In this document: piece after piece, positions 1 to 15,000 of the stretch | Layout: each line of letters begins with the position of its first letter | How positions within the stretch are numbered: position 1 is the first letter of the stretch | Assembly (NCBI GenBank): GCA_022457155.1 | Contig: JAJGOT010000057.1 | Span: 1,628,501 to 1,692,500, forward strand | Reading direction: 5' to 3' | Length of the DNA stretch: 64,000 bases | Origin: Cladopsammia gracilis | Lineage: Eukaryota > Cnidaria > Anthozoa > Scleractinia > Dendrophylliidae | Notes under the pieces: generated by a model | Databases searched by the model: none | The model's input: only the letters and a program-made list of their open reading frames with translations | What the model was told of the DNA's origin: nothing | Translations under genes and position numbers: made by a program

Positions 1-85
1 AAGGTTATTGGCAATAAAATCTTCAAACTTTCTAAAATACTCCCAATAAAAATATATATTAATAAGTCTTTTGAATCTCTGTCAG

Positions 86-3000
86 CTATTACTTGGCCAT
101 AGCCGTGTTCCGCCGCGCACCGGACTCGTTTACTGATCAGCGGTATTACTCATGGATGGCGTTTGAATACAAAGCAAAGGATGGTGTGCCGCGTTACGCC
201 AAATTTCGCCTCGTTCCCGCGGATGAAAGAGAAGAGTCTGGGTTAATGACAGAATATGACCAAAGAAAACCATGGTAAGTTTTGCATGCAATCCTTTCGA
301 TACTACAAAGAATATCTTAAGTATGACGTTGGATTAAAAACTTGCTCCTCTTTTAAAGTGAGTGGCTTAATTGATCTCCCAAATTCACTTTGTTAGGTTC
401 GGGGCCATGCTCCCTCGGGAAATGTGAAATTGAACAATGCATAACAAATACCAACACCCATTTTTTTTAAGGAATCAAAGATAGTCGGGACATACAACTG
501 CAGCATCAATCAAACCTTATCAACAGTCTACAAAATTTATGTAAATGATAACGGCCACCCGAGACACTCAGTATATAATTTTTGCGGTCCCTGATTTTGC
601 AACGATCGAATCTAATTCAGTGTAAAAGGCAGCCGTCGTGTTGATATTGATGTTTCAGTTGTTAAGTGTTGTTTACATTTATCAAATAATTGAACCTTGC
701 CGTTTCCATTCAAGGATAGCCACTCATAATTTGTTTCTCGCTAGTTAATGCATATCGAATGAGCGAAAAAGGGAAAATAATCTTCAAAACATAAATTCAC
801 TTTAGTTTAGTATACTAGCTTTAATTTTGTCGAATTCAAAAATAGTTATAGTTATTCCTATATAAAATGAAGCTCAACTCTGTGGAAATTAATCAAACTG
901 CAATATTGGCCTCAACTCCCTTTGATAATGTATTTATCAAACCGCGCTTTTGTTTAAGATAAACAGTCCGTGTAAAGCTGATCATTTTGTTCGCTTGAGC
1001 TTGCAGTCACGACATCCACCAAAAGGTAAGTCTGTTCTTGCTTCAAATTTGCACCGTGCCTAATCAAAGAAAAGAATCATCATGACTTAGGATAGAATAT
1101 AAAGGAACTGTTGAAAGTCCTTCAAACCACTCGCACACGGATTTTTCTCTTCTGAGGCAATAATTTACAAAATGCGAATATGGAGAGCAATTGAAGTGGC
1201 CAACTGTTAATCCACTTTGGATTGTTCGCGCGAATGCGTCGCGAGGGAATTAGTCGTATGTCAGTTTAATATAATATCAACAGTGTGTTTCAAGAACATA
1301 AGAACTCTGATTTAGAGCGGCGGATTTTAACGCTTATGGCTTGCGAGGCTTTGATTATTTCCTGCTGCAATATTCAAATATGAAAGGAATGCAGAGTCAT
1401 CAACCCCGTATTCCTTAGAGGTACTTCCAGATACACTCCGCTGCGTCTCGTCTTGAAAAATAACTAAAGCGATGTTCTTTCAACTTTTCCCTCGACTTAT
1501 TAGCATGATGAAATCTCACAGAAGGACTCCCAAACTTTATTCTCTCCCTTTTTCGCGCCAACAACAGGAATAGGATAGGAACTTACCGAGATCGATATTT
1601 AAGCAGGCATGAACTTTCGAGCATCGCACTCGAGTGCGCGATTTTCACTGCTTACTTTAAAGCGTGGATGAATTTCGAACACAAGCTAAAAGAAGAGTAA
1701 TGCTTTGACTTTGAGCTTCAGTAGTGAAAGGGTTAAAATATACAAGTTTGTCTGCCTGCATGTAGGAATCTTCTTCGTGCCCGCTGTTTCGGTCAAAATT
1801 GGGATGATTGATTTATCAGAAAGTTTTTCTTGTTTCATATAGCTATAAAAACTTATTTTAAAGTGGGGGGCTAAATTGATCGCCCAAATTCACTTTGGTA
1901 GGTTCGGGGTCATGCTCCTTCGGGAAAATTTTAAAAAATGGCTAGAAATGCATAAAAGCCAGTCCATGTTGGTGAAAAATGAACAGTGTATAACAAATAC
2001 CAACACCCATTTTTTTAAGGAATCAAAGATAGTCGGGACATCACACTGCAGCATCAATCAAACTTACCAACATTCTACAAAATTTATGTAAATGATGACG
2101 GCCACCCGAGGCACTATATAATTTTTGCGGTCCCTGATTTTGCAACGATCGAATCTAATTCAGTGTAAAAGGCAGCCGTCGTGTTTATATTTAATTTCAG
2201 GTAAGTGTTGTTTACAGACAACTAAATCAAATCATTGAACCTTGCCGTTTCCATTCAAGGATAGCCACTCATAATTTGTTTTTCTCTAGTTAATGCATAT
2301 CGAATGAGCGAAAAAGGGAAAATAATCTTCAAAACATAAATTCACTTTAGTTTGGTATACTAGCTTTAATTTTGTCATGATACCGAACCCAAAAATAGTT
2401 ATAGTTATTCCTATATAAAATGAAGCTCAACTCGGTGGAAATTAATCAAACTGCAATATTGGCCTCAACTCCCTTTGATAATGTATTTATCAAACCGCGC
2501 TTTTGTTTAAGATAAACAGTCCGTGTAAAGCTGATCATTTTGTACGCTTGAGATTCGACATCCACCAAAAGGTAAGTCTGTTCTTGCTTCAAATTTGCAC
2601 CGTGCCTAATCAAAGAAAAGAATCATCATGACTTAGGACAGAATATAAAGGAACTGTTGAAAGTCCTTCAAACCACTCGCACACGGATTTTTCTCTTCTG
2701 AGGCAATAATTCACAAAATGCGAATATGGAGAGCAAATGAAGTGGCCAACTGTTAATCCACTTTGGATTGTTCGCGCGAATGCGTCGCGAGGGAATTAGT
2801 CGTATGTCAGTTTTATATAATGTCAACAGTGTGTTTCAAGAACATAAGAACTCTGATTTAGAGCGGCGGATTTTAACGCTTATGGCTTGCGAGGCTTTGA
2901 TTATTTCCTGCTGCGATATTCAAATATGAAAGGAATGCAGAGTCATCAACCCCGTATTCCTTAGAGGTACTTCCAGATACACTCCGCTGCGTCTCGTCTT

Positions 3001-6000
3001 GAACACACAACTTAACTGTTGTTCTTTCAACTTTTCCCTCGATTTGTTAGCATGATGAAATCTCCTATAGAAGGACTCCCAAAGTTTATTCTCTCCCTTT
3101 CTCGCTCCAACAAAAGATCGATATTTGAGCATGCGTGAACGTTCGAGCATCGCGCGCGACAAGAGTGCGCGATCTTCACTGCTTACTTTGAAGCGTGGAT
3201 GAATTTCGAACACAAGCTAAGAGAACAGCAATACTCTGACTGACTTTCACGTACTCGTTACATATACAGGCAAGCCCAGATTCTATTTCATCAAAATACG
3301 TGTTTCATGTAATTCTATCCTCAGTGTTTGTCACAACTCATTGAGCTGCCATGTCTGTTTTGGCCTGTTGACATTTAATGCTTGCGCCATTTTTGTGCCC
3401 AGATCTCGTGCGGTTAAAAAGCATGATGGAGCCACCTTAATATACAAGTTTGTCTGCCTGCATGTAGGAATCTTCTTCGTGTCCGCTATTCGGTCATAAT
3501 TTGGATGATTGATTTATCAGAACGTTTATCTTGTTTTATATGGCTATAAAAACTTCATGAAAATTTAGCAAGAGTGAATTTATTTTTAGGGACCCTGCAA
3601 GATGGGAAGATGAAAAACGCCCTGAAAGTTACCTGATTTCTGAATTTCAAGAACGAATATCGAAAGGCGCTATTGAATACAAACTTCAAATACAATTACA
3701 TGAAATAAAACCAGACGATTCACACCTTATTCTTCACGCTGCAAGGGCCTGGAATCAAGAGAGCCACCCCTGGTTGGACCTCGCTGACGTCACAGTTACG
3801 TCATTATTACCAATCGAAGTAGTTGAACGTACACGGTGTTCACTGAGTCACAGTCCGCCCACTATTGCCATTCCTTCTGCTGCGACCATCTACGACTACA
3901 ATTCTATTGCACACTTGCGGTGTAAAATTTACCCCACTTCAAATAAAATGAGCTCAAACAAGCCGAGAGCAGAGGTTTCCAAGTTGCATACCACCGATGG
4001 AGCGAGGTACAGTGTACGCGTGCGAACTGGAAACCGGAAAGGAGCTGGGACAGATGCTAAAGTTTCTCTGACAATCACGGGTAAGATATATTATTGGATA
4101 TTATTTTGTATGAATAACGTAAAGATCTGTCATGGAAGCTAACCAGCCCGGTTCCTTTCCATGGATTGCGCGTATAAAAGTAATCGACTGCATCCTCTGG
4201 ACTGTTTGCACAGTGTACCGTACATTAACCCCACCCCAAACATAAAATAATTTAGTCAGTTGCATTTCACATAGACCATTAAAAATCCGAAGTCGACTTG
4301 CCCGAGTTGAAGTATTTAAATGACTATTTTGTTTCATTTACCATCACATGAGCATTTTCACTCTATAAAACTCCACTTTTTTACAGCAAAGTTGCCCTTT
4401 CTTGACTTAAAAAAGCAAATTATTTAATACACTGTGTTAGTCCTTTCTTGCCTGCTATGCCATAAGTTTGTGGAGGCAAGATGGTTCAGTGGTAATGGCA
4501 TCGGACTTTAATCCCGAACGTCGGTGATTCGAGCTGTCGTCTCTGTCACTGTGCTGTTTCCTTAGGCAAAAGGCGTTGAACACATTGTCTCTCTTCAACC
4601 GGGTGTATAAATGAGTACCACCGACCATCATGCTGCAGCGTTATGGACTAACACTCTACGAAGGGGGAAGTATTAATACTCTCAGCCGCTTAATGCTCAT
4701 ACGGAATCGGGAGTTATGGACCACTCAGATCGTCCAGAACCTTCTGAAGAAATATATGTTATTTACCGGCCGGGAGGTCCGTATAGGAAAAAACTGTGCC
4801 CGAGGTCTTGAGTACGGCCCGAGGCCGTAGGCCGAGGGCCGTACTCAAGACCGAGGGCACAGTTTTTTCCTATACGGACCGACCTAGGCCGGTAAATAAC
4901 TTATTTATTTTTTTCCTACTTTAATTCTGCGATTTGCTGTGAAAATCATTCATGTACAGCTTTCCAAGAAATGTTTCTTAAGCCCGGTTTCCATATGATC
5001 GCTACGATCGCTGCGATCGCTGCGATCGCTGGAAAAAAAGTTCAGCGATCGTAGCGATCATATGGAAACCACTCTCCAGCGATCGTAGCGATCACAGCGA
5101 TCGCAGCGACAACGATCGCTGCGATCGCTGTGATTCTATCTCAGCGATCGTAGCGATCGTAGCGATCATATGGAAACCACTCTCCAGCGATCGCAGCGAT
5201 CGCAGCGATCGCAGCGACAGCAAAAATACCAAGATGCACTGCGTACGCCCACTCAAAGGGTGCGATTTGGCCGTTTTTATGGAAGAAGTGCAAAGATACG
5301 ACTGTCTTTGTATCAAATTTTAAAAACAATTCACAGCCGCTGTGTTGAATTTCAAGAATGAGGCGAAACGATATTGTCAGACCCAGGTCCCCTCGATCTT
5401 CCTTCACTTTCTCAGCGATCGTAGCGATCGCAGCGATCATATGGAAACCATCAATCGCTGCGATCGCTGAACTATTTTTTTCAGCGATCGCAACGATCGT
5501 AGCGATCGTAGCGATCATATGGAAACCGGGCTTTACGCGCCGCGTACATCTAAACTGACAGAACGCGCGCAAAATCTAAATTAACTCGGTAATTCACAAC
5601 TTTCCATTCATAAACAAAAAAATTAATGTGTGTGCAAAGTGAACTCATTGCTATCAGTTTATGTCTATTCGTAGAATAAACGGCTCTTGTGTTTGCCTCC
5701 GGTGAGTATAGAGAAATGTTCTTGCCTACAGCGAAGCCGTGGAAAGCTGAACTATAACTTTAAAAACTTTTCAAATTTTTCTATTACAAAGAAAAGTCGA
5801 GCGTAATTTATTTATAGCGAGGCGAAAGCTTAAACTGAGCTATTCTAATTTAAAAATCATGTTTTCTTGAATGAAAACTTATAGAATTTAGCTAAAAGAA
5901 GGTAAAAACTGAGAAATAAGAGCATAATGAACCGAGCAATGTAGTGAAAGTACAAATTATCTCGTAAAATCCGATCGCTAAATGGCGTGTAAATTATTGA

Positions 6001-9000
6001 CAACAAACCTAGTACAAGACTAGAATGACAAAAGACTTTTTAATAAAAAATTTAACAGAATCTCTATTAGGAGAAAAAACACAACCAGAAAAATAAGAAC
6101 ACTTAAACCGAATGGAGTCAAAATCTTTGTAAAAAAGCGCTAGATTGCATCTTATTTAATATAGTAATGTTTTGCCACAAATGCCGCTTTGTAAAAAACA
6201 ACAACAAACCCAAAAACTACAAAATCAATAAATCATAAAATCGAAACTTGTACTCGCCTTTTCGAGGAATAATTTTGGCCTTTATTTTTATGGCTGATTT
6301 CTCCTTCCATTTAGTTTGTTCTGTCTTTCTTCATTGAGTCTTTTTGTACCTGGTTTAAGCGTAGTTAAGATCTTCAGCGTGTTGTCTGGTCTTTGTATGT
6401 CAGCCGATGTCAGCTATGATGAAACTTTGCCGGTTTTCTTCATTGTTTTCTTTGTTTGTGTCGTTAAATATTATATCTGGCCAATAAAAATTCACTTTCG
6501 TTTTGCTAGCTTTCGTCTGGGTTCATAATTTACGAGAAATTCAATGATATACGCAGTTCATCAACAGAAAATCAATTCAGTGTCATTGCAATCGTGAAAG
6601 TACAACCGGCAAACCCGGTCCGTAACCCCGGTCCGTATCGTAAAAAGCTGGACCGGCTGAAAGCGCGGGAAAGCGCGCGATTAGCCAATCAGATTCAAGG
6701 ATTTAGGATTCCGGACCGCTGAGATGCTTCAGAAAAAAATAAATAAAACTTATTTTCATGTGAATGAAAACTCATTTTCATATGAAAGGTTTCGCACCTA
6801 GCCTCGCTTTGATAGAGAGGCTAAAGACAACTCGGAAATGGCCTATTCTTCTCTGAACAATGTCTCCATGGAGATTTGGATCTTCGGCGGGACCGAGCTT
6901 AGGAGCAATTTCCCCCTGGCGGAGGGACAGAGTTGTAACTGACACGACCAAACTAACAACGCTGGGTGGGTGGTGAGCGACAGTTTGTCAGCAAGGCAAA
7001 CAAGTTGCTCTAACATCCGCATTGCAGTTGTATTTTAAACTTATAGTTTACAAAGGACTTCGTTTGTGTTTTAACTCATTCAAATCTTTTGCCGCGTAAA
7101 TAATTGTTATTATAAAATGTGTTCAAGCTTTATTCACTGACATCATGCCCGAATGTTATTTTGCGAGGTTAACGGCCTAAACGGATGCTACGTTCATCGG
7201 ATAACAAACTAGCAAACCAATTTAGTAATAACTTGTTTCAACAAGCGATTTGGTTATGTTCTTTCTTTTGCGCTTAGCTCAGAGTTGAAAGCATTCAAAC
7301 CTCGCGCCACGGAACTAATTGTTTATGTAAATATGTATTTTTATCTTTATTCAATGCTGTTTGGCTGAAAGGATCAACAAACTCACACATTACATTGAAT
7401 GCACAAATTGCTTTGAAGCACGCTTAATGCCAAAGCTTACAATAATTTCTCCCGTTTTTTTAGCCTATTTTGAAAAGCGCTTTATCCCCTAGATATTAAG
7501 TGAAACGAATTAAGCAGGATTCTGTTGTTTGAAGCGTCCGCCATCGATTTGTGATCTGTGGTTCACTTATGGAAACAAAAGCGTGTTGCCCGTATTCATA
7601 AACTTTAGACTGATAATATTCTTTTCTTCGCAAAGAGGTTTTATATCTGCGCGAGGCTCGAGTTATAGAAAGTCGCACCTTTGAGAAAAAAGTGCCGCCT
7701 ACACCGACAAAAGCGTTTTTGTTTAACACTTCAAGAACAAGCGCTACACAACTGAAATCAAACTCACTAAAATAGTTTAATGACCTTTAAGCCTCTTTTG
7801 AGTTTTACTGAGATAATAGTTGGAACACAAAATTGCGCACGCTCAAGTTTTAAGTCAGCATGTTTGACAAAGTGCGCTTGTGCGTGAGAAAGTGTTATTA
7901 AAACGATTTGAGCACACATTCGATTCTGCAAAACTGAAATGAAAATCTAAGACCGAAATAGAAATAGTTCTTTGCAGCGCGTGCAACTCTGTGTTGCACG
8001 CGCTCAAGTCAGCGCAGGCGTGTGAAATAATTGGCGCTTCGGTGAATCCATGGCTAAAGACACAAACGCCTGACGATCGCTGATACCTCAGGTTTCCATA
8101 TGATCCCAGCGATCGCAAGGAAACGTCGAGTAGGCCTGGATCCGATAAACAGTCGTGGCGCGAATCTTTGGCGCGAACTTTTAAGCTGTCCTAATGTTTT
8201 TGAACTTATTTTGAGCCTCACTTGTGCTCATTTTGAACTTTTCGGCAATTTTTGCCCAGCAGTTCTCCTTTATCTGTTTATTTTTGAAATCGTTACTGAA
8301 TTTGCTGTATATACAGTCAAATTTCTGTACTTCTTCTATGAAAATGGCGTTGTCTTCTTGTGTTGTGGACGCCATTTTGACTAAAGTGAGATAAACGTTA
8401 AGTGCATTATGGGATACAAGGGTTTGGTGTGCAATGCTTTCTGGGACATTTTGGATCGCAAGGATCGCAAGAGTGGTTTCCATATAAAAACCTCTCGATC
8501 GCAAGGATCGAAAGGATCGCAGAGATATAAATTTTTCTATCTCTGCGATCGCGAGCGCAAGGATCGCAAAGTTTTTGGTTTCCATATGATCGCAAGGGTC
8601 GCACAACACTTTTTTCTGCGATCGCTGCGAACTTTGCGATTATATGGAAACCAAGCTTTTCGTATTCTAAAACATTTCTTCAGAATTATTGTATTCATAA
8701 CCTTACGGTTCACAAAAAGAGCAAAAACAAAAGAGCGTTATTGTTTTACGTTACAAAATGACGCTTTAAATCGAAATGGTAGGTTTCTCATAAGTCGGTT
8801 CTTTCATACACAGAGTACTGTGTGTTCACAGGCAAAAAGCCGTGTGCTCTAACTCGAAAATAATAATTATTTTCATTTCCTTCTCTTTAAAATCGAAAGA
8901 CACTGAACTGGGATCTTCGTTTTATCTTAGCTATGATAAGACCGCTTAAACTGGTTGCCAGAGAATAACGATGCATTCATTGTCACCTGATGAGCGCGCC

Positions 9001-12000
9001 GAAGCGCAATTCTTCCCCTCGGTACCCCAGTGAAAATAACATCCCGAAAAAGCAATCTACACTCCCCACCCCCTAATAAAACAAGTTTGTCACACCGAAG
9101 ATTTTACGATCATCAACGAACTTTTCGGCGTGGTATCGGAAGCGCCACCTAGAGCAAAAGGCCTATTGTTTTAATGTTAATGTGCGAATTTGACCCGGTA
9201 CAATGGATCCGGTACAATTGATACGTTTAAGCAACGGATACCAAGCCAGTGAGAATTAATTCCTATCACTGACTAAGTATTAACTCCTCAAGATCATCAC
9301 ACAAGCGCTTGGTTGAAATAGGAATCGATTTATTAAAAGACAATATGTTTCTCTTCAGGAACCAAAGGACGAACAAAACCCACAGTATTGGATAAGTGGT
9401 TTCGAGATAATTTCGAGAAGGGCCAGGAAGATACCTATGTCATCGAAGCAGTAGATGTGGGAGAACCTGAAATGATAAAACTAGAGAATGACCAAGGTGG
9501 CCTGCTTCATCGCTCCAGTGATTGGTTTGTGGATAGGGTGCTAATATCTAGCAGCTCCAATTATATCCAAAAGGTCTACGAATTTCCATGCTACGCCTGG
9601 GTGAAGCGTGAATCTGTTTTCTTCGAAGGAAAAGGTATGTAGAAACGGAGCCAGTCATAGAAAGTCTCCACAGTCACCAACTTTACTAATCAAAATGGTG
9701 ACCAACCTGGTTATTCCAAAAAAGGAAAGTCTATTGTTCTCTAGCTACGCTATTTCCAGTTACCCAGAAACGTCAGTTTGTGTTGGGTTATGTTGCCTTC
9801 ATCTTCGTCAACTGTAACATTGGATTTCTTTTTCCAGCCAAGCTGATCACGGACGTACAACTTGAAGCAGTGAAAAAGCAGAGACGCTTGGAGATTCAAC
9901 ATAGACAAGAGATTTACAAGTGGGGCGATGATCCCAACTTTATCGGACTTCCCGGATTTATCAAGGCAGAAAACGCAAAGAAACTTCCCAAAGATGTTCG
10001 ATTCACTGAAGAAGCAATCGATGATTTATATTCAGCCAAGAATAAAGCGCTGGTTAATCTTGGACTGGTTAAATTGAAGAATGCGTTTGAATCATGGGAA
10101 AACTTTAATGATTACCGCAAGGTAGGAAATGCATGTTAGTTATGTAACCTCACTTCCATTGCAGTACAAGTGTTAATTTTGATTTAAACGTTTTCCACAA
10201 GGTTTAAAACTTTAAGACGGTTTCTGGTCTTTCTCGTAATTTTTCTTACAATGTGTTTTTTATTACTTTAAACTTTAAAACAAGTTCAGTTCTCTTAGGT
10301 CAGTGATTGTTCCCCATGTATTGATATTTTTTTCAGATCTATCTAATGTGGAAAGTTCCTTGAGTGAATCTTGAATGAAATCCTACGGTGAACTTTCAAA
10401 CGGAAGCAAAATAAATCTTAATCATAATGGCGGCCGATTTAGCAATACTGGCCTCAATTTAGAGTAATTAAATGCACCCTTTTGAACTTTGCGCATAGCT
10501 GTCTGATTAGCATGAATATAAAAAAAAATCAATAATACATCGGCCACCATTTATGACTAAGGTCTTTTACGCAGTGGTGTTTTCTCTGATGTTGTTATGC
10601 TGTACTTTTGAGCCTGTGAATGAAATCGAAAGGTCCGTGTGACTTGATTGAAAAGAAAGCTATTACAGTTAGGCAGCACTTCTCTTTGGTGCTTTTAATT
10701 ATGTTGTGCAAGGGTTTCTATTTTTTTTTAGTTTCTGCCTGAAATTGTCAAGTTTCATACGCTACTATATGTGTGCTCAGCAGCTAATAAAATAATAGTG
10801 TTAATATATAACACTCTTTTGCAGGCATTCGTCTCATTCGTTGGTAAAGTTCCAGTTGCTGCCGACCAGTGGCAAGATGATTGTTTCTACGGATCGCACT
10901 TTTTGAATGGCTGTAACCCGGATACGATCAAGCGATGCACAAAGCTGCCTTCCAAGTTCCCTGTTACAGAAGAGTTGGTCGGCAGTCTACTGGATAGGGG
11001 AGATAGCCTTGAGAAGGCAATGAAGGTAAGCGCTTCAATCGCCACCCTTAATCGCTAACGTTATGTCCCAAATGTTACAGTAGTTACCAAAGCTTGATTG
11101 CATACTCTAAACCGTTCCGAAAACTCTAAATTGCTGGCTTTAGATAATTTATTCTTACAAATGATGTAAAAACAAATGGTAGAAAATAATGAGTAATTTA
11201 GATATGCATCGTGCCTCGTAACTCTTTTTGTGGCAAATTATTCGACTGGAGTTTGCAACCCCATAAGGCAATAATTAAGTATATTCTTTTAAATACCTCT
11301 TACACACACTCTCTTATATCACTTTTTTTCATTCTATCATCTACAGGATGGTCATGTCTACATGGTTGACTTCGAGATCCTCGAGGACATTCCACACTAT
11401 GGACAAAATAATGAAAAGTTAGAGAGGCGTTATACCTGCCCAGCTTTGGGCCTGTTCTACGTCAGAGGCAATGGAAATATAATACCCATAGCAATACAGT
11501 TTCACCAGGTACCAAGTAAGACCAACCCGATATGGACCCCGAAGGACTCGGAACTGGACTGGACCTACGCAAAGATGTGGCTCCGGAATGCTGACACGCA
11601 GTGGCATCAAGTAAGGCCAACGCCCCTAATAACAGGCGGTTCCACAGATTACAAGCTAATCCAACCGGCGGAGTGGGAGTAAAAACAGAGAATCATGTGC
11701 ATAACCAGTAAATTTTGCAACTAATATTCTGAATTTTGGTCCAATTTTCATCAACTTGAAGCAGAAAACATAAAGCCCCGGCTGAATTAAACGCTTTCAC
11801 ATTGTAGAATGTTCAACACCTCTTGTCAGAGATAGTTTCACCAACTTTTTTTGTTGGATGAATGTTTGTTTTTGATCAAACAATTTTGCTGGGCGTAACA
11901 ATGTTTGAACGTTTAGCCGGCTTTCCAACACAACAACACTAGCAACAGCCAATCATGTTTCAGCCACACCTCCAACAAAGGTTGGCAACCAGTGTTGGAA

Positions 12001-15000
12001 CGTTTAGCGGGGACTTAAAAGATAAGAGGACCATACGAAACATCTAACAGCCGCGTGACAAAATAATATGATAGTAATGAAATTTTAACCTATCTTGATT
12101 AAGAAAAAAGAACTTTGGACTATATAAGAACAAATAGAAAGTTTCTTCAAGGGAAAATGTCGATATAAATGTATGATCGCCTGTTGTTTGCTAAAAGTAC
12201 ACCTTTGTCTAATTTCAGATGATCACGCATCTTCTTCGTACACATCTGTTTATGGAACCGATTGCACTCGCCAGCAGGAGACAGTTGCCCTCACTCCACC
12301 CCCTGTGGAAATTACTTGCCCCTCACGTGCGGGGAGTTCTGGCCATCAACACTCTCGGAAGAGAAAGACTGATTCCTGCCGGAGGTGTGGCGGACAACAC
12401 ACTCAGTCTGGGAGGGGGAGGTAAATCAATTAACTTTCAATTAACCAATTATTGAGTCTCTACTCTCTCCTCTAGATAAGCCATGAATATTTTACTAAAA
12501 ACAACAACTGAAGAGAAAAACTATAATGCGCATATACTAATTAAGCAACGCTAAAAATATTAGGGCAGTATATCGTTTAATCTATTACAATCCTGCTTAA
12601 GAAACTAACACTTTAAAGCTTATATATGATAATTTAGATTATCAGTGCATTTCATTGACGTCATATCACAATAGGAAAAACATTTTGGAATATCAGTAAA
12701 TACACTCTTGAATTGGATAGTAACAATAGCAAACGTTCGTGCGCGGAAAGCAGTGATATCTCACACTGCTTCTTATTATCGATAACACTTCTTTCTCTCT
12801 ATTTTATTGTTGTCCAACTGTTCACATTGTATAGCTTGACGCAAAGGTTTATCTTCATCTTCGTTGTATAATGAAGGTTGTAGTTGAGTAGATTATATTG
12901 AACTAACGTGAGGACCACAAAGTTTAAAATTATCAACTTTTTTCGACGTTTATGGATGGCCTTTGGGAGATTTTTAAAAAAATCCGTGGGTTATCGCGCG
13001 CTGACTCCCTGTATCAATTCAAGACTACTCCACCCGAAAAAAAATTGAAACCCCCTAAGAAACCGATCAAAAAGTTTTAGTTCATCAACGTCCAACTTTC
13101 TTTTATTGTACTAGATAGATCAAATGCAGAAACCATAATTTATGGCTCTACAAGGCTCTCAAGGCTCTACACTCGGACCCCTGCTATTCTTACTTGATAT
13201 TAATCATCTCCAAAACGCTTCCTGTAAGCTTTCCTTTAGAATATTTGCTGATGGCACTAATATGTTCTTTTCTAGCGATAGCCTAAATGAACTAGAGTCT
13301 GTTGTCAATAACGAATTTACACCAGTACTATCATCATAGTCTAATAATTAGTGGACAATTTTCGATGTAAATTATTTCATGCATTTAATGAGTGGAATTG
13401 ATAGAGGGATTTGTCAATCTTCTTAACCGTTCCACACAACACGTACATGACCATGAATGTTTGGAGCGTTTCTCTACGTACATCTGGGCAATACATATGC
13501 CACAAAACAGGGAACAAAACTTCATTAACGAATGCGTCTTATTCATTTAAATAATGCATGTTTTAGGTCACATTATGCTGATGAAGAAGTACTACAAGAA
13601 CATTTCTTGGTCATCTTATGACTTACCCAAAGTATTGAAAGAAAGAGGGGTTCGTAATGCGAAGAAACTGCCCGGCTTCCACTATCGTGATGATGCGCTG
13701 AAACTGTGGCAGGCCATCAAGGAATATATCACCGACATTCTATCAATTTATTATCATTCGGATGAAGACATCCAGAAGGTAAATTAAGTGTTCAGTAATA
13801 TATCAAACATGAAAAAAACGAGGGCAGCCGAGTTTATTTAATCCACTTCGAGGTGTTTGGATACCTAATGAAATTAACAAATTTACACCGGTTTTCCGTG
13901 GTGTGGAATCTTATTTACCACGATTTACGTCATCACATGGTCAAAATGTTGTGGACTCACGAGGCGCAGCCGAGTGAGTCAGCAACAAATTTCGTGGTAA
14001 ATAAGAGTCCACACCACGGAAAACCGGTGTAAATTTGTTTTTTACAACAATATTTGGAAAAAATACAAGGGAAAATCGAAGTCTTGTTAAAAAACGTGAC
14101 GGCAAAGAAAGAGCAAGCGTTGTCTATAACTTTCTCGCAATCTGATTGGTTGTTTTCAAGCGCGCGTGATGTTAGCGTCAGCACCGTTGTCTGGACTCTC
14201 ATTTACCACTCACGTCGACCAATCAGATTGCGAGTTTAGCGGCAATTGTGGTAAAACACCCTTTCGAGTGCTCGATAGAGCTTCTCAAACTGATCATTAA
14301 ATGCGGAGAAAACGAAGGAATGAAATCGCTAATATCTATGCGAATTAAGACCGGTTATCGAAACCTCCTTCACAGTAGTCATTTCCTTTGTGTTCTTGTC
14401 ATAAACTATTAATGAGTTTTAGAAGTGCATTTCACCAGTACCCTGGAGTAAGAACAGTCCAACTCTCTTTCCTAGAATTTTGCATGATCATTAACGAAAG
14501 GGTAAGGTTGTGCTTTTTGACTTTTTGCTTGATCTTTCCCCAGGACACGGAACTACAAGCATGGATTCTTGACCTCCATGACAACGGTTATCCAGTCAGA
14601 GAAGGTGAAAGTGATCATGGCTTCCCTACGTCAGTCACAACCGCTGACCAACTCAACCACTTACTCACTATTATCATCTTTACCTGCTCATGTCAGCACG
14701 CAGCCGTCAACTTCTCTCAAATGGATTCATTTGGTTTCCCGCCAAATTCTCCCGCCCTAATGCGACAACCTCCTCCAACCGAAAAGAATTCTGTAACCAC
14801 CAAAAACGTGATGAAGTGCCTACCAACCAAACACCAAGCTGGGGTTACTATAGCAACAGTGTATGACTTGACACGCATCTTTCCGGACGAGGTAAATAAT
14901 TAAAAACATGATTCTGTGGTAGCGATAAAGCAACCACACACATACACCAAGTACAGGGAAACAAAAGCATGACTGACTGATTGATGTTGTGTTCACACTA

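Noticed and set aside
5141..5572. 143-codon minus-strand frame with [13 protein letters not shown] runs
   Set aside because: It is the translation of GATCGC repeats in a MITE.
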